Shown here in pieces: positions 8,323-15,858 of a DNA stretch of 64,000 bases (position 1 is its first letter; each line of letters opens with the position of its first letter). Made by a program: the position numbers and the translations under genes. The DNA is taken from positions 1,302,001 to 1,366,000 of the forward strand of contig NZ_SNWR01000001.1 of NCBI RefSeq assembly GCF_004362215.1. The letters run 5' to 3'. Source of the DNA: Paractinoplanes brasiliensis (GTDB lineage: Bacteria > Actinomycetota > Actinomycetes > Mycobacteriales > Micromonosporaceae). Under the pieces are notes generated by a model. That model had not been told where the DNA came from, searched no databases, and saw only the letters and a list, made by a program, of their open reading frames with translations.

Positions 8323-8978
8323 CGGTGCGCGTGGTGGTGGCCGACGATCAGGCGCTGGTCCGTACTGGCTTCCGCATGATCCTTACGGCGGCCGGGGTGG
8401 ACGTGGTGGCCGAGGCCGCGAACGGCGCCGAGGCGATCGAGGCCGTCCGGCGCACCCGCCCCGACGTGGTGCTGATGGACGTGCGGATGCCCGAGCTCGA
8501 CGGCCTCGAGGCAACCCGCCGCATCCTCACCGGGGCGTCCGCGGCGCCACGCATCATCATCCTGACCACGTTCGACCTCGACCAGTACGTCTATGCCGCG
8601 CTCGCCGCCGGGGCCAGCGGTTTCCTGCTCAAGGACGTCACCCCGGAACACCTGGTCGCCGCCGTGCTCACCGTCCAGGACGGCGACGCCCTGCTCGCCC
8701 CCGCGATCACGCGGCGGCTGGTGAGCCGGTTCGCCCGCCGCGAACCGCAGACCACGACGGTGCACCGCGACCTGGCCACCCTCACACCCCGCGAGACCGA
8801 GGTGCTGCGCCGGCTGGCCGGCGGCCTGAGCAACGCCGAACTGGCGGCCGAGCTGCACCTGTCCGAGGCCACGGTCAAGACGCACGTGGCCCGCATCCTC
8901 GGCAAGCTCCAGCTGCGCGACCGGGTCCAGGCGGTCGTCGTCGCCTACGAGACCGGCCTGGTCAGCCCCGGCGGGTGA
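8319..8978 (+). CDS. NarL/FixJ-family response regulator
   Basis: The 219-residue protein has a receiver domain (residues 1-120) with acidic pocket VVADDQ, phosphoacceptor in VVLMDVRMPELDG and switch lysine in GFLLKD. A C-terminal LuxR-type helix-turn-helix follows (LTPRETEVLRRLAGGLSNAELAAELHLSEATVKTHVARI). The GTG start overlaps the kinase stop (GTGA), so translation is coupled. It should be phosphorylated by the preceding kinase. Confidence 0.92.
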   Translation: MTVRVVVADDQALVRTGFRMILTAAGVDVVAEAANGAEAIEAVRRTRPDVVLMDVRMPELDGLEATRRILTGASAAPRIIILTTFDLDQYVYAALAAGASGFLLKDVTPEHLVAAVLTVQDGDALLAPAITRRLVSRFARREPQTTTVHRDLATLTPRETEVLRRLAGGLSNAELAAELHLSEATVKTHVARILGKLQLRDRVQAVVVAYETGLVSPGG

Positions 8979-8981
8979 CCG

Positions 8982-9881
8982 TCAGTACTTCAGGTGTTCC
9001 CGCGTCAGCTGGGCCACCTTCTCGACCAGGGCGATGCCGCTGTCCATCGACGGGTTGTTGTGCGACAGCACGGCCACCGAGACGTCCACATTGCCGTCGG
9101 GCGAGGTGACCCGGCCGATCGTGTTGACCGCCCACAGCCCGCCGTCGGCCGAGCGGGTGTCCCAGCCGTTCTTGACCGTGGTGGTCTCGCCCGGCTTGGC
9201 CACGGAGGGCACGCCCCAGTCCTGTTCGTCGGCGACCGTGTTCATCAGCGTGAACGCCGTCTTGCGGGACTTCTCGTCGAGGGGGCCGCGCGGGTCGACA
9301 AGCCGCGTCAGCAGCTTGACCTGGTCGGTCGCGGTGGTCTTGGTCAGGCCCCAGGCCCGGTTCACTGTCGTCTGGGTCAGGCCCATCCGCTTGTTGCACT
9401 TGGTGATCGCGCTCTTGCCGCCCAGGTGCTCGAACAACTCGGTCGTCGCGTTGTTGTCGCTGAACTGGATCATGGGCTTGGCCAGCGCCATCTCGCTCTC
9501 GGTGGGCTCGCGGTCGGCGTCCTGCGCCTTTAGCAGCTCGCACGCGAGGATCTGGGCCTTGACGATGCTGGCGGTGTCGAACTTCGTCGCGCCCTGATAC
9601 GCGTACGTCTGTCCGGTTTTCCGGTCGATGACGGCGACCGAGAAATCGGGGGTCTCGGCCGCGACCTGCTTGAGGGCGGCGTCGAGCTGCTTGGCGCGTT
9701 TCGCCCGCTCGATCCGCGCCAGCTCCTCGGGGCTGGGGCCGGCCGGCTTCTTGTCCTTGCCGGTCAGCGCCGCGACCGCGCCACCGCTGTCGTCGCCGCC
9801 CATACCGAGAGCAATGAGGCCGCCGCCGCCGAGGATCACGGCCGCCGCCACAGCAATGAGGAGGTTTCGGGATCGCCGCAC
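8982..9881 (-). CDS. Class A beta-lactamase-like serine hydrolase, membrane-anchored or secreted
   Basis: The 299-residue protein begins with a basic segment and hydrophobic helix (residues 6-27), then a charged linker. The catalytic fold shows SIVK (Ser105-Lys108, the SxxK motif), SDN (141-143) and KNG (237-239, in place of KTG). I do not see the usual ExxLN omega-loop signature of true class A beta-lactamases, so DD-peptidase or esterase-like activity on the cell wall is as likely as drug hydrolysis. The start is a GTG at 9881. The gene is convergent with the response regulator, 3 bp away. Confidence 0.8.
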   Translation of the reverse strand: MRRSRNLLIAVAAAVILGGGGLIALGMGGDDSGGAVAALTGKDKKPAGPSPEELARIERAKRAKQLDAALKQVAAETPDFSVAVIDRKTGQTYAYQGATKFDTASIVKAQILACELLKAQDADREPTESEMALAKPMIQFSDNNATTELFEHLGGKSAITKCNKRMGLTQTTVNRAWGLTKTTATDQVKLLTRLVDPRGPLDEKSRKTAFTLMNTVADEQDWGVPSVAKPGETTTVKNGWDTRSADGGLWAVNTIGRVTSPDGNVDVSVAVLSHNNPSMDSGIALVEKVAQLTREHLKY

Positions 9882-10035
9882 CGGAGCATAGTGCCGCCTT
9901 CTGCCCGCAGGATCAAACCCTCACACACAGGGCATCCCCGTCGATACTTTAGGTGATCGTCGCGGGGCGGCATCCCCCGGACGAGCTACCCCCGATTGCC
10001 CACCGCACGGTGACTCCGGCGAAGGCGCTCGTCCA

Positions 10036-10041
10036 TAGCGT
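10036..10041 (+). promoter_or_regulatory. Candidate -10 element (TAGCGT) of the CPBP protease gene
   Basis: TAGCGT begins 13 nt before the ATG at 10049 and supports that start over the further upstream ATG at 9953. Confidence 0.4.
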
Positions 10042-10048
10042 TTTTCCC

Positions 10049-10894
10049 ATGTCGATGACCAAGGTTCCGCGCCTGCTCCGCCCGATCGGGCTCCGTCTGT
10101 TCTTCCTGTTCGTGACGTTCCTCGCCGCGGATGTGCTCCTGGCCCCGGTGGCCGTGTTCGCCGCCCGCAACCCGATCACCGGCGTCCTGGCCGGGTTCGC
10201 CGTCGCGGGAGCGGCACTGGTGCTTTATGTCCGGCTGGTGGGGTGGCTCGAACAGCGGCCGGTGACCGAGTTGGACCGGACGACCATGCGGGAAGGGCTG
10301 CTGCGCGGCCTGTGGACAGGGTTGGCACTTTTCTCCGCGCTCATGCTGCTGATCGTCGTCAGCAACGGCTGGCGGTTCGGCGGCTACGGCTCGATCGGCG
10401 ACATGATCGCGACGTTCGGGCTGATGGCGGGGGTCGCGACCCTGGAGGAACTGCTGTTCCGGGGCGTGCTGTTCCGGATCGTCGAGGAATGGGCGGGCAC
10501 TGTCGTCGCGCTGGTCGTGTCGGCGACGTTCTTCGGCGGCCTGCACCTGCTCAACCCGGGAGCGACGCTGTGGGGCGCGCTGGCCATCGCGGTCGAGGCC
10601 GGCCTGCTGCTCGGGGCGGCGTACGTGCTCTTCCGCAACCTGTGGGTGCCGATCGGCCTGCACCTGGGCTGGAACTTCGCCGAGTCCGGCATCTTCGGGG
10701 CCACCACCTCGGGTTCGAGTGGCACCGTGGGCGGCCTGCTCACCGGGACCCCGCACGGCCCGGCAATCGTCAGCGGCGGTGGTTTCGGGCCCGAGGCCAG
10801 CATTTACGCCGTGCTGGTGTGCCTGACGGCAGCTTACTTCCTTCTCCGTACGGCCCGTCGCCGCGGCCTTGTCCACAGGGCCTCCTGGCGGTGA
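10049..10894 (+). CDS. CPBP-family intramembrane glutamic endopeptidase
   Basis: From ATG 10049 the protein has 281 residues and about eight transmembrane helices. The CPBP (Rce1/Abi) motifs are present: LEELLFRG with Glu133, Glu134 and Arg138, then FGGLH (His165), and PIGLHLGWNF with His204 and Asn208. Such membrane-embedded proteases cleave near the cytoplasmic face; bacterial members are implicated in processing peptides and in regulating envelope stress. Its stop overlaps a possible GTG of the next kinase gene, but that gene probably starts 24 bp later from its own promoter. Confidence 0.85.
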   Translation: MSMTKVPRLLRPIGLRLFFLFVTFLAADVLLAPVAVFAARNPITGVLAGFAVAGAALVLYVRLVGWLEQRPVTELDRTTMREGLLRGLWTGLALFSALMLLIVVSNGWRFGGYGSIGDMIATFGLMAGVATLEELLFRGVLFRIVEEWAGTVVALVVSATFFGGLHLLNPGATLWGALAIAVEAGLLLGAAYVLFRNLWVPIGLHLGWNFAESGIFGATTSGSSGTVGGLLTGTPHGPAIVSGGGFGPEASIYAVLVCLTAAYFLLRTARRRGLVHRASWR

Positions 10895-10917
10895 CGTCCG
10901 GCCGCTACGCTGCCCCC

Positions 10918-12549
10918 GTGTTCCGGCGTCCCGCCCCGACGGCCCAGCGCTCCCCCGCCCCTACGGCGCGGCGCTGGTCCGCCGCCCGGCGTTTCTCCGC
11001 CCCGGCGGCCCAGGGGTTCTCCCCGCCGGCCCGGCGTTGGGCGCGCTGGGCCGCGGGCTGGCGGGCCCGCCCGGTGCCGGTCCGTGACGGGCTGCTCGCC
11101 CTGGCGCTGGCGCTGCTGGCCTTCGTCCCGCCGCTGTCCGGCCAGGGCACCCGGCTCGGTGAGCTGCCGATCCGCCCTGTCGACGGGCTCGCCGTGGTGG
11201 CCGCGCTCGCCATGTCGCTGCCGCTGACGTTCCGCCGCCGCGCGCCGGCGATCACCCTGACGATCGTGGCGGCCGGGTTCGTGGTCCAGGAGCTCCGGGG
11301 TTACGGCACGTTCGCCAGCATCGGCCTGATCATCGCCCTCTTCAGCGCGGCGGCCCACCTGTCCCGGTTCCGCCCCGCCACAGCGGTCGCGGCCGCGGTG
11401 GCGTACGCCGGTCTGGTCCGTGGCCTGCAGTCGGCCGGCTCCACTGCGTCCCCGTCGGACTACACGATCTTCTTCCTCTGCCTGTGCGGCGCGTGGGCAG
11501 CCGGCTCCTGGACGCGGGGCCGACGGGTTCTCGAGGCCGAGCGCGCCCGCCGGGTCGCCGCCGAGATCCGAGCCGCCGAAAGGGCAGGCATCGCCCGCGA
11601 ACTGCACGACGTGGTGACCCACCACGTCACAGCAATCGTCGTCCAGGCCGGCGCGGCACAGTTCCTGACAGCCGACCCCACCCGCACCGCCGAGAGCCTG
11701 ACCGCCATCGGCGACACCGGCCGCCGGGCCTTGGCCGAACTCCGCGATCTGCTCGAAGTCCTCAACCCCGACCGCGTGACCGCCTCCCCGACCCACCCTT
11801 CACCTTCTCCCGCCCCGAGCGCATCCGGTCCGCCCTCCCCCTCGCCGGACCAGCACCCACCCGCCCCTCGCACGGCCTCGCCTTTTCCCGGCCTGGATCC
11901 GCCCACCGCTTCCACCTCCCCGGAGTCGCCTGCACGTTCCTCAGGGTCGCCTGCAGCCTCCTTGGAGTCACCCTCGCACCCATCCGGGCCACCTACGCCC
12001 TCTCCAGGGCCGGCTCCGGGGTTGCAACCGCCATCCGCGGCTCCCCGCTCCCCCGAGCCACGCTCCCCCCTCACCGCCCCGAACCCACGGGCCCCCTCCC
12101 AGCACCCCGCCGCGAACCCGCCCGCCGGTTTCTCTCGGCAGGCCCCGCGCAATCGGCAGCCGGGAATGTCGGATGTGTCGCTGCTCGTCGAGCAGGTTCG
12201 GGGCGCTGGACAACCGGTTGAGCTGGTCGAGGACGGCCATCCCGCGCCGCTGGGTGAGGGGCGCCAGATCACCGCCTACCGCGTGGTGCAGGAATGCCTC
12301 ACCAACGCGATGAAGTACGCGCCCGGCGGCCGGACCGTCGTGCGCTTGGACCACCGGCCCGACGGCGTGCGCATCGAGGTCACCACCGATCCCGTCGACG
12401 GCGCGAGCAACCCGGCCGGCAGCTCCGGGCGCGGGCTGGCCGGACTGCGCGCGCGGGTCGAGGTGTTCGGCGGCGAACTGACGGCCGGCCCCCGGCCCGA
12501 CCAGGTCTTCGCCGTCACCGCCCACATCCCCACGGAGGCCTCACCGTGA
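10918..12549 (+). CDS. NarL-type sensor histidine kinase with a long Pro/Ser-rich insertion
   Basis: From GTG 10918 the protein has 543 residues. A basic N-terminal tail precedes about five helices (residues 55-195), a HisKA_3 domain with ARELHDVVTHH (His230), then about 130 residues of low-complexity Pro/Ser/Ala sequence (about 11779-12164) before the HATPase_c domain (YRVVQECLTNAMKYAPGG, then GRGLAGLRARV). Related kinases have only a short linker here. TACGCT at 10906-10911 begins 12 nt before the GTG, supporting this start; an in-frame GTG at 10891 overlaps the previous stop. The paired regulator overlaps its stop by 4 bp. Confidence 0.85.
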   Translation: MFRRPAPTAQRSPAPTARRWSAARRFSAPAAQGFSPPARRWARWAAGWRARPVPVRDGLLALALALLAFVPPLSGQGTRLGELPIRPVDGLAVVAALAMSLPLTFRRRAPAITLTIVAAGFVVQELRGYGTFASIGLIIALFSAAAHLSRFRPATAVAAAVAYAGLVRGLQSAGSTASPSDYTIFFLCLCGAWAAGSWTRGRRVLEAERARRVAAEIRAAERAGIARELHDVVTHHVTAIVVQAGAAQFLTADPTRTAESLTAIGDTGRRALAELRDLLEVLNPDRVTASPTHPSPSPAPSASGPPSPSPDQHPPAPRTASPFPGLDPPTASTSPESPARSSGSPAASLESPSHPSGPPTPSPGPAPGLQPPSAAPRSPEPRSPLTAPNPRAPSQHPAANPPAGFSRQAPRNRQPGMSDVSLLVEQVRGAGQPVELVEDGHPAPLGEGRQITAYRVVQECLTNAMKYAPGGRTVVRLDHRPDGVRIEVTTDPVDGASNPAGSSGRGLAGLRARVEVFGGELTAGPRPDQVFAVTAHIPTEASP

Positions 12550-13214
12550 CGCTCAAGGTGCTGGTCTGTGACGACCAGGCCCTCGTACGCACCGGTTTCG
12601 TCACCATCTTCGACGCGCAGCCCGACATGACAGTGGTCGGCGAGGCGTCCGACGGCCGCACCGGAGTCGACCTGGCCCTGCGGCTCCGGCCCGACGTCGT
12701 GGTGATGGACGTGCGCATGCCGGTGATGGACGGCATCGAGGCCACCCACCAGCTGGCCGGCCCCGCGGCCGCCGACCCGATCAAGGTTCTGGTGGTCACG
12801 ACCTTCAACCTCGACGAGTACGTCTATGCCGCGCTCAACGCCGGGGCGAGCGGTTTCCTGCTCAAGGACGCGGCCCCGCCCGAACTCGCGGCGGCGGTGC
12901 GCACGGTCGCGGCCGGGGATTCGCTGCTCGCCCCCGCGGTGACCGGTCGCCTGATCGGCCGGTTCGCGCAGCGGATCCGCCCGGCCTCGTTGTCCGGCGG
13001 CGCCGTGGCGGCCGAGGTGCTGACGCCGCGCGAGCTGGAGGTGCTGCGCCTGATGGCCACCGGCATGTCCAACGGCGAGATCGCGGGCGCCCTGGTGATC
13101 GGTTCCGAGACCGTCAAGACGTACGTCTCCCGCATCCTGACGAAGCTGGCGTTGCGGGACCGTGTGCACGCGGTGGTGTACGCCTACGAGACGGGGCTGG
13201 TCCGTCCGGGGTGA
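12546..13214 (+). CDS. NarL/FixJ-family response regulator
   Basis: The 222-residue protein has a receiver domain (CDDQALVRTGF, VVMDVRMPVMDG, GFLLKD) and a LuxR-type helix-turn-helix (LTPRELEVLRLMATGMSNGEIAGALVIGSETVKTYVSRI). The GTG overlaps the kinase stop codon. A longer open frame extends upstream, but it covers the kinase ATPase domain in another frame and is not coding. The last 31 bp overlap the convergent CHASE3 kinase gene. Confidence 0.92.
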   Translation: MTLKVLVCDDQALVRTGFVTIFDAQPDMTVVGEASDGRTGVDLALRLRPDVVVMDVRMPVMDGIEATHQLAGPAAADPIKVLVVTTFNLDEYVYAALNAGASGFLLKDAAPPELAAAVRTVAAGDSLLAPAVTGRLIGRFAQRIRPASLSGGAVAAEVLTPRELEVLRLMATGMSNGEIAGALVIGSETVKTYVSRILTKLALRDRVHAVVYAYETGLVRPG

Positions 13215-14713
13215 CCGCCGGAGCCGGGTTCCAGGGGCAGCGTGATGGTGACGGTGGTGCCGACGTTCTCGGTCGACTCGACGGTGATGGCGCCGCCGTG
13301 GTTGTCGATGATCGTGCGGACGATCGCCAGGCCCAGGCCGGTGCCGGGGACGGCCTGCTTGATGGCGTTGGTGGCGCGGAAGAACCGGACGAACAACGCC
13401 TGCTGCTCGTCGGCGGGGATGCCCATCCCGGTGTCGGCGACCGTGAGCACGGCCCGGTCGTCGAGGCGTTCGGCGCGTACCGTCACCGTGCCGCCGGGTG
13501 GGGTGAACTTGACGGCGTTGGACAGCACGTTCTCGAGCACCCGGTCGAGCTGGCCGCTGTCGCCGCGCACCGGCAGCGGACCGCGGATGTCCAGGTGCAG
13601 GCCGACCGAGCCCTTCGCGGCGACCGGGCCGAGCGCGACCAGCGCCCTGTCGACGGTGCGGGCCAGGTCGAGCGGGGTGCGGTCGCTGCCGTAACCGCCC
13701 GACTCGATCTTCGACAGCGTCAACAGGTCCTCGATCAGGTCCCGCAGGCGTTTGGCGTTCCGCGAAATCACCTCGAGCATGCGGCGCTGAGCGTCGTTCA
13801 GTTCGTCCGGAGCGCTGTCGCGCATCAGCTCGAGATAGCCGGAGATGCTGGTCAGTGGCGTGCGAAGCTCGTGCGACACGGTCGCCATGAAGTCGTTCTT
13901 GACGGTGTCGAGGGCCTGCAGGCGGGCGCTGACCTGCTCCTCCCGGCGCCTGATGTGCTCGCTCTGCTCCGCGGCCGCGTTGACGGCCTCGGCCACCGCG
14001 CGGATCTCGGCCGGCCCGATGGTCACGTCGGCACGGGCGTCGAGCTTTCCCGCCCGTACGGCATCGAGCGTCCGCACCACCGCATCGAGGGGCCGCGTGA
14101 TGCGGCGGCTCGTGCACACCGCCGTGACGACGGCGATCACCGCGGCCGCCACGGTCAGCACCGAGATGGCCGCGATCGCCGCCGCCTGCAGCGAGTGGGC
14201 CTGGTCACGCAGGCGGCCGGCGCGGGCGGCCAGCGTGCGGCGGAGTTCCTCGTTGGCCGAGATGAAATCCTGGAACAGCGGGCTTGCCTGCTCCGCGAAG
14301 TCGATCGCGGCCCGGCTGCGCGGCGGTTCGAGGCGCTCCCTCTCGGCCAGAACCCACCACAGGTTCGCCTTGTCGATCTGGCGGGCCGCCGCGTCCGCGT
14401 CCCGGTTCTGGCTGCGCCGGCGGAGCTCGTCGCCGGCGACCGTGAAGTCCCGGCGCGCCGCGTGGTAGGTGTCGAGCATCCGCTCGTCGCCTGTGAGCAG
14501 GTAGCCGCGCAGCCCTCGCTGGGCGTCGGTGAGCACAGAGCGCAGCCCCGCGTTGGCCAGCTGCGACGGTTGCACCTCGCCGGTCAGCTGCTGCACGGCC
14601 CGGTGCTGCACCAGCACCGCGGCCAGCCCGACCAGACCGGACCCGATGATGAGCGCGACCAGAACCGCGAACGCCCGGCTCAGCAGCCTCCCGACGGACC
14701 CGTCACGTCGCAT
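13184..14713 (-). CDS. Sensor histidine kinase with CHASE3 sensor domain
   Basis: The 509-residue protein has a first helix (LLSRAFAVLVALIIGSGLVG), a CHASE3-like extracytoplasmic domain (about 35-180, with LRSVLTDAQRGLRGYLLTGDERML), a second helix (about 185-205), HAMP, then HisKA with MATVSHELRTPLTSISG and HATPase_c with NVLSNAVKFTPPGG, DTGMGIP and GTGLGLAI. CHASE3 senses an unknown extracellular cue. TACGTC lies 12 nt before the ATG. A single-domain receiver gene lies 30 bp upstream on the same strand and is the obvious partner. Confidence 0.9.
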   Translation of the reverse strand: MRRDGSVGRLLSRAFAVLVALIIGSGLVGLAAVLVQHRAVQQLTGEVQPSQLANAGLRSVLTDAQRGLRGYLLTGDERMLDTYHAARRDFTVAGDELRRRSQNRDADAAARQIDKANLWWVLAERERLEPPRSRAAIDFAEQASPLFQDFISANEELRRTLAARAGRLRDQAHSLQAAAIAAISVLTVAAAVIAVVTAVCTSRRITRPLDAVVRTLDAVRAGKLDARADVTIGPAEIRAVAEAVNAAAEQSEHIRRREEQVSARLQALDTVKNDFMATVSHELRTPLTSISGYLELMRDSAPDELNDAQRRMLEVISRNAKRLRDLIEDLLTLSKIESGGYGSDRTPLDLARTVDRALVALGPVAAKGSVGLHLDIRGPLPVRGDSGQLDRVLENVLSNAVKFTPPGGTVTVRAERLDDRAVLTVADTGMGIPADEQQALFVRFFRATNAIKQAVPGTGLGLAIVRTIIDNHGGAITVESTENVGTTVTITLPLEPGSGGHPGRTSPVS

Positions 14714-14743
14714 CGTCCCGACGTACGCCCGCCCACCCGGCCC

Positions 14744-15118
14744 TCACGTCCGGGCCCGGGTCAGCAGGGCCTGGACGCGGGACACCAGTTCGCGCGGGCT
14801 GAACGGCTTGGTCACGTAGTCGTCGGCGCCGGCGTTGAACCCGCCCTCGACGTCCTGCTCCTGCACGCGGGCGGTCAGCATGATGATCAGGATCCCGGCT
14901 GTCGCCGGTTCGGACCGCAGCATCCGGCACACTTCGATGCCCGACAACCCCGGCATGGACACGTCCAGCACCGCCAGCGTGGGCTGCCGGATGCGTGCCT
15001 GCTCGACGGCGGACTGCCCGTCCTCGACGGCGATCACCTCGAAACCCGCCTGCTCGAGTTTGAAGGCCACCAGATCGCGGATGTCGGCGTCGTCGTCGGC
15101 GACCAGGATCACCGTCAC
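14744..15118 (-). CDS. Single-domain response regulator (CheY-like receiver)
   Basis: The 124-residue protein is a receiver domain only: VADDDADIRDL acidic pocket, phosphoacceptor in LAVLDVSMPGLSG, Thr in LTAR, and the conserved lysine in YVTKPFSPRELVSRV. There is no DNA-binding output domain, so it likely acts in a phosphorelay or by protein contact. The GTG start follows a GGGAG ribosome-binding site. It is the first gene of a two-gene unit with the CHASE3 kinase. Confidence 0.88.
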   Translation of the reverse strand: MTVILVADDDADIRDLVAFKLEQAGFEVIAVEDGQSAVEQARIRQPTLAVLDVSMPGLSGIEVCRMLRSEPATAGILIIMLTARVQEQDVEGGFNAGADDYVTKPFSPRELVSRVQALLTRART

Positions 15119-15191
15119 GACAATCTCCCTCGGCTAGGATGCGGTTCTTTCGGTACTTATCGGGACCATATCCGGTTGGTCCGGGTTGTGC

Positions 15192-15333
15192 GGCCGCTCC
15201 GCAAATGCCGACCGCGGCCGGGGCGAATCCAACGCGCGCTGCGCCAATGCCGGGCGCGGGCGCGGCACATCGACGGACGCTGCGCACATGTCGGCCGTGA
15301 TCGACGGTCGCTCCGCAACCGAGGCGCAACGAC
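15192..15333. repeat. Degenerate GC-rich tandem repeats, four units of decreasing length
   Basis: Four consecutive units start at 15192, 15234, 15275 and 15306 and are 42, 41, 31 and 28 nt long. Each opens with a four-base variant followed by GCTCCGC or GCTGCGC, and each closes in an AAC or GAC. They fill the middle of the roughly 290-bp gap between the receiver gene and the small gene at 15409. No gene is visible in the gap. Confidence 0.55.
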
Positions 15334-15408
15334 TGTGCAGCGGAGCTGCATCCCCGCTCCGGTGTTCTGATTGCAGACCGCGCTGACTTCACCCGGCAGG
15401 AGGTTCCC

Positions 15409-15642
15409 ATGAACGCCGTCCTCGATGACATCCGTTGCGAAGCCCTGTTCGTCTCGGACGTCCAACGTTCCCAGCGACCCACCCCCGAGCTGATCCGGGA
15501 AGCGGTCGCCGCCACCGTCACCCGCCTCGGCGAGGCCCGCTGCGCCGAACTGGTGGCCCAGGAGTTCGGTGAACACCCCGACTGCGCCACCGACCGCATG
15601 CTCTGGGCCCGGAACGCCGTCCGCTCCGCCTTCGCCGCATAG
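15409..15642 (+). CDS. Small conserved-looking hypothetical protein (77 aa)
   Basis: A strong AGGAGG site lies 5 nt before the ATG, which supports real translation. The protein is mostly helical (LIREAVAATVTRLGEARCAELVAQEFGEH) with three cysteines (Cys10, Cys45, Cys59) and no membrane segment. I do not recognise the family. It lies just upstream of the trp attenuator region but in a separate transcription unit. Confidence 0.6.
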   Translation: MNAVLDDIRCEALFVSDVQRSQRPTPELIREAVAATVTRLGEARCAELVAQEFGEHPDCATDRMLWARNAVRSAFAA

Positions 15643-15696
15643 GGCCCGCTCGGGGGAAATTTGGGACAGGGGTGGTGCGGCGATCGTGCCGGGCCG

Positions 15697-15702
15697 TACG
15701 CT
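15697..15702 (+). promoter_or_regulatory. Candidate -10 element (TACGCT) of the trp leader transcript
   Basis: TACGCT starts 13 nt before the ATG of the leader peptide. With this spacing transcription would begin at or very near the leader start codon, so the leader peptide would be translated from a leaderless transcript. Confidence 0.5.
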
Positions 15703-15709
15703 CCTCCCC

Positions 15710-15745
15710 ATGCTGTACGCGCGATTGAACTGGTGGCCCGCCTGA
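15710..15745 (+). CDS. trpL: trp operon leader peptide MLYARLNWWPA
   Basis: The 11-codon open frame encodes MLYARLNWWPA, with two adjacent tryptophan codons (15731-15736) near its end. It is followed by overlapping alternative hairpins and an intrinsic terminator, and then by an anthranilate synthase gene. Tandem Trp codons in this setting are the hallmark of ribosome-mediated attenuation: stalling at the Trp codons when charged tRNA-Trp is scarce allows the antiterminator to form. Such leaders are known upstream of trp genes in Streptomyces and other actinobacteria. Confidence 0.9.
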   Translation: MLYARLNWWPA

Positions 15746-15756
15746 CCGGCGGCCAC
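15733..15756 (+). promoter_or_regulatory. trp attenuator 1:2 pause hairpin
   Basis: GTGGCCCGCC (15733-15742), overlapping the second Trp codon, pairs with GGCGGCCAC (15748-15756) with one bulged C and a 5-nt loop. The distal arm GGCGGCC (15748-15754) is also complementary to GGCCGCC (15782-15788) in the terminator stem, giving the alternative antiterminator. A ribosome stalled at the Trp codons would mask the proximal arm. Confidence 0.75.
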
Positions 15757-15780
15757 GATCTTCGCGCGTAACTCACCACG

Positions 15781-15807
15781 CGGCCGCCTCCCCGAGGCGG
15801 CCGTTTT
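15781..15807 (+). terminator. trp attenuator terminator hairpin (3:4)
   Basis: CGGCCGCCT (15781-15789) pairs perfectly with AGGCGGCCG (15795-15803) across a 5-nt loop and is followed by TTTT (15804-15807). This is a Rho-independent terminator about 50 bp before the anthranilate synthase gene. Its left arm is shared with the antiterminator. Confidence 0.85.
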
Positions 15808-15858
15808 CTGCATGGTCTGTCCTCGGCCGGCCCCGCCGAGACCCGGAAGAGGACCACC

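Noticed and set aside
10243..10890. N-terminal extension of the second NarL kinase frame across the CPBP gene
   Set aside because: The frame is open only because it is a shifted reading of the protease gene. A GTG at 10918 with a -10 element 12 nt upstream gives a normal kinase.
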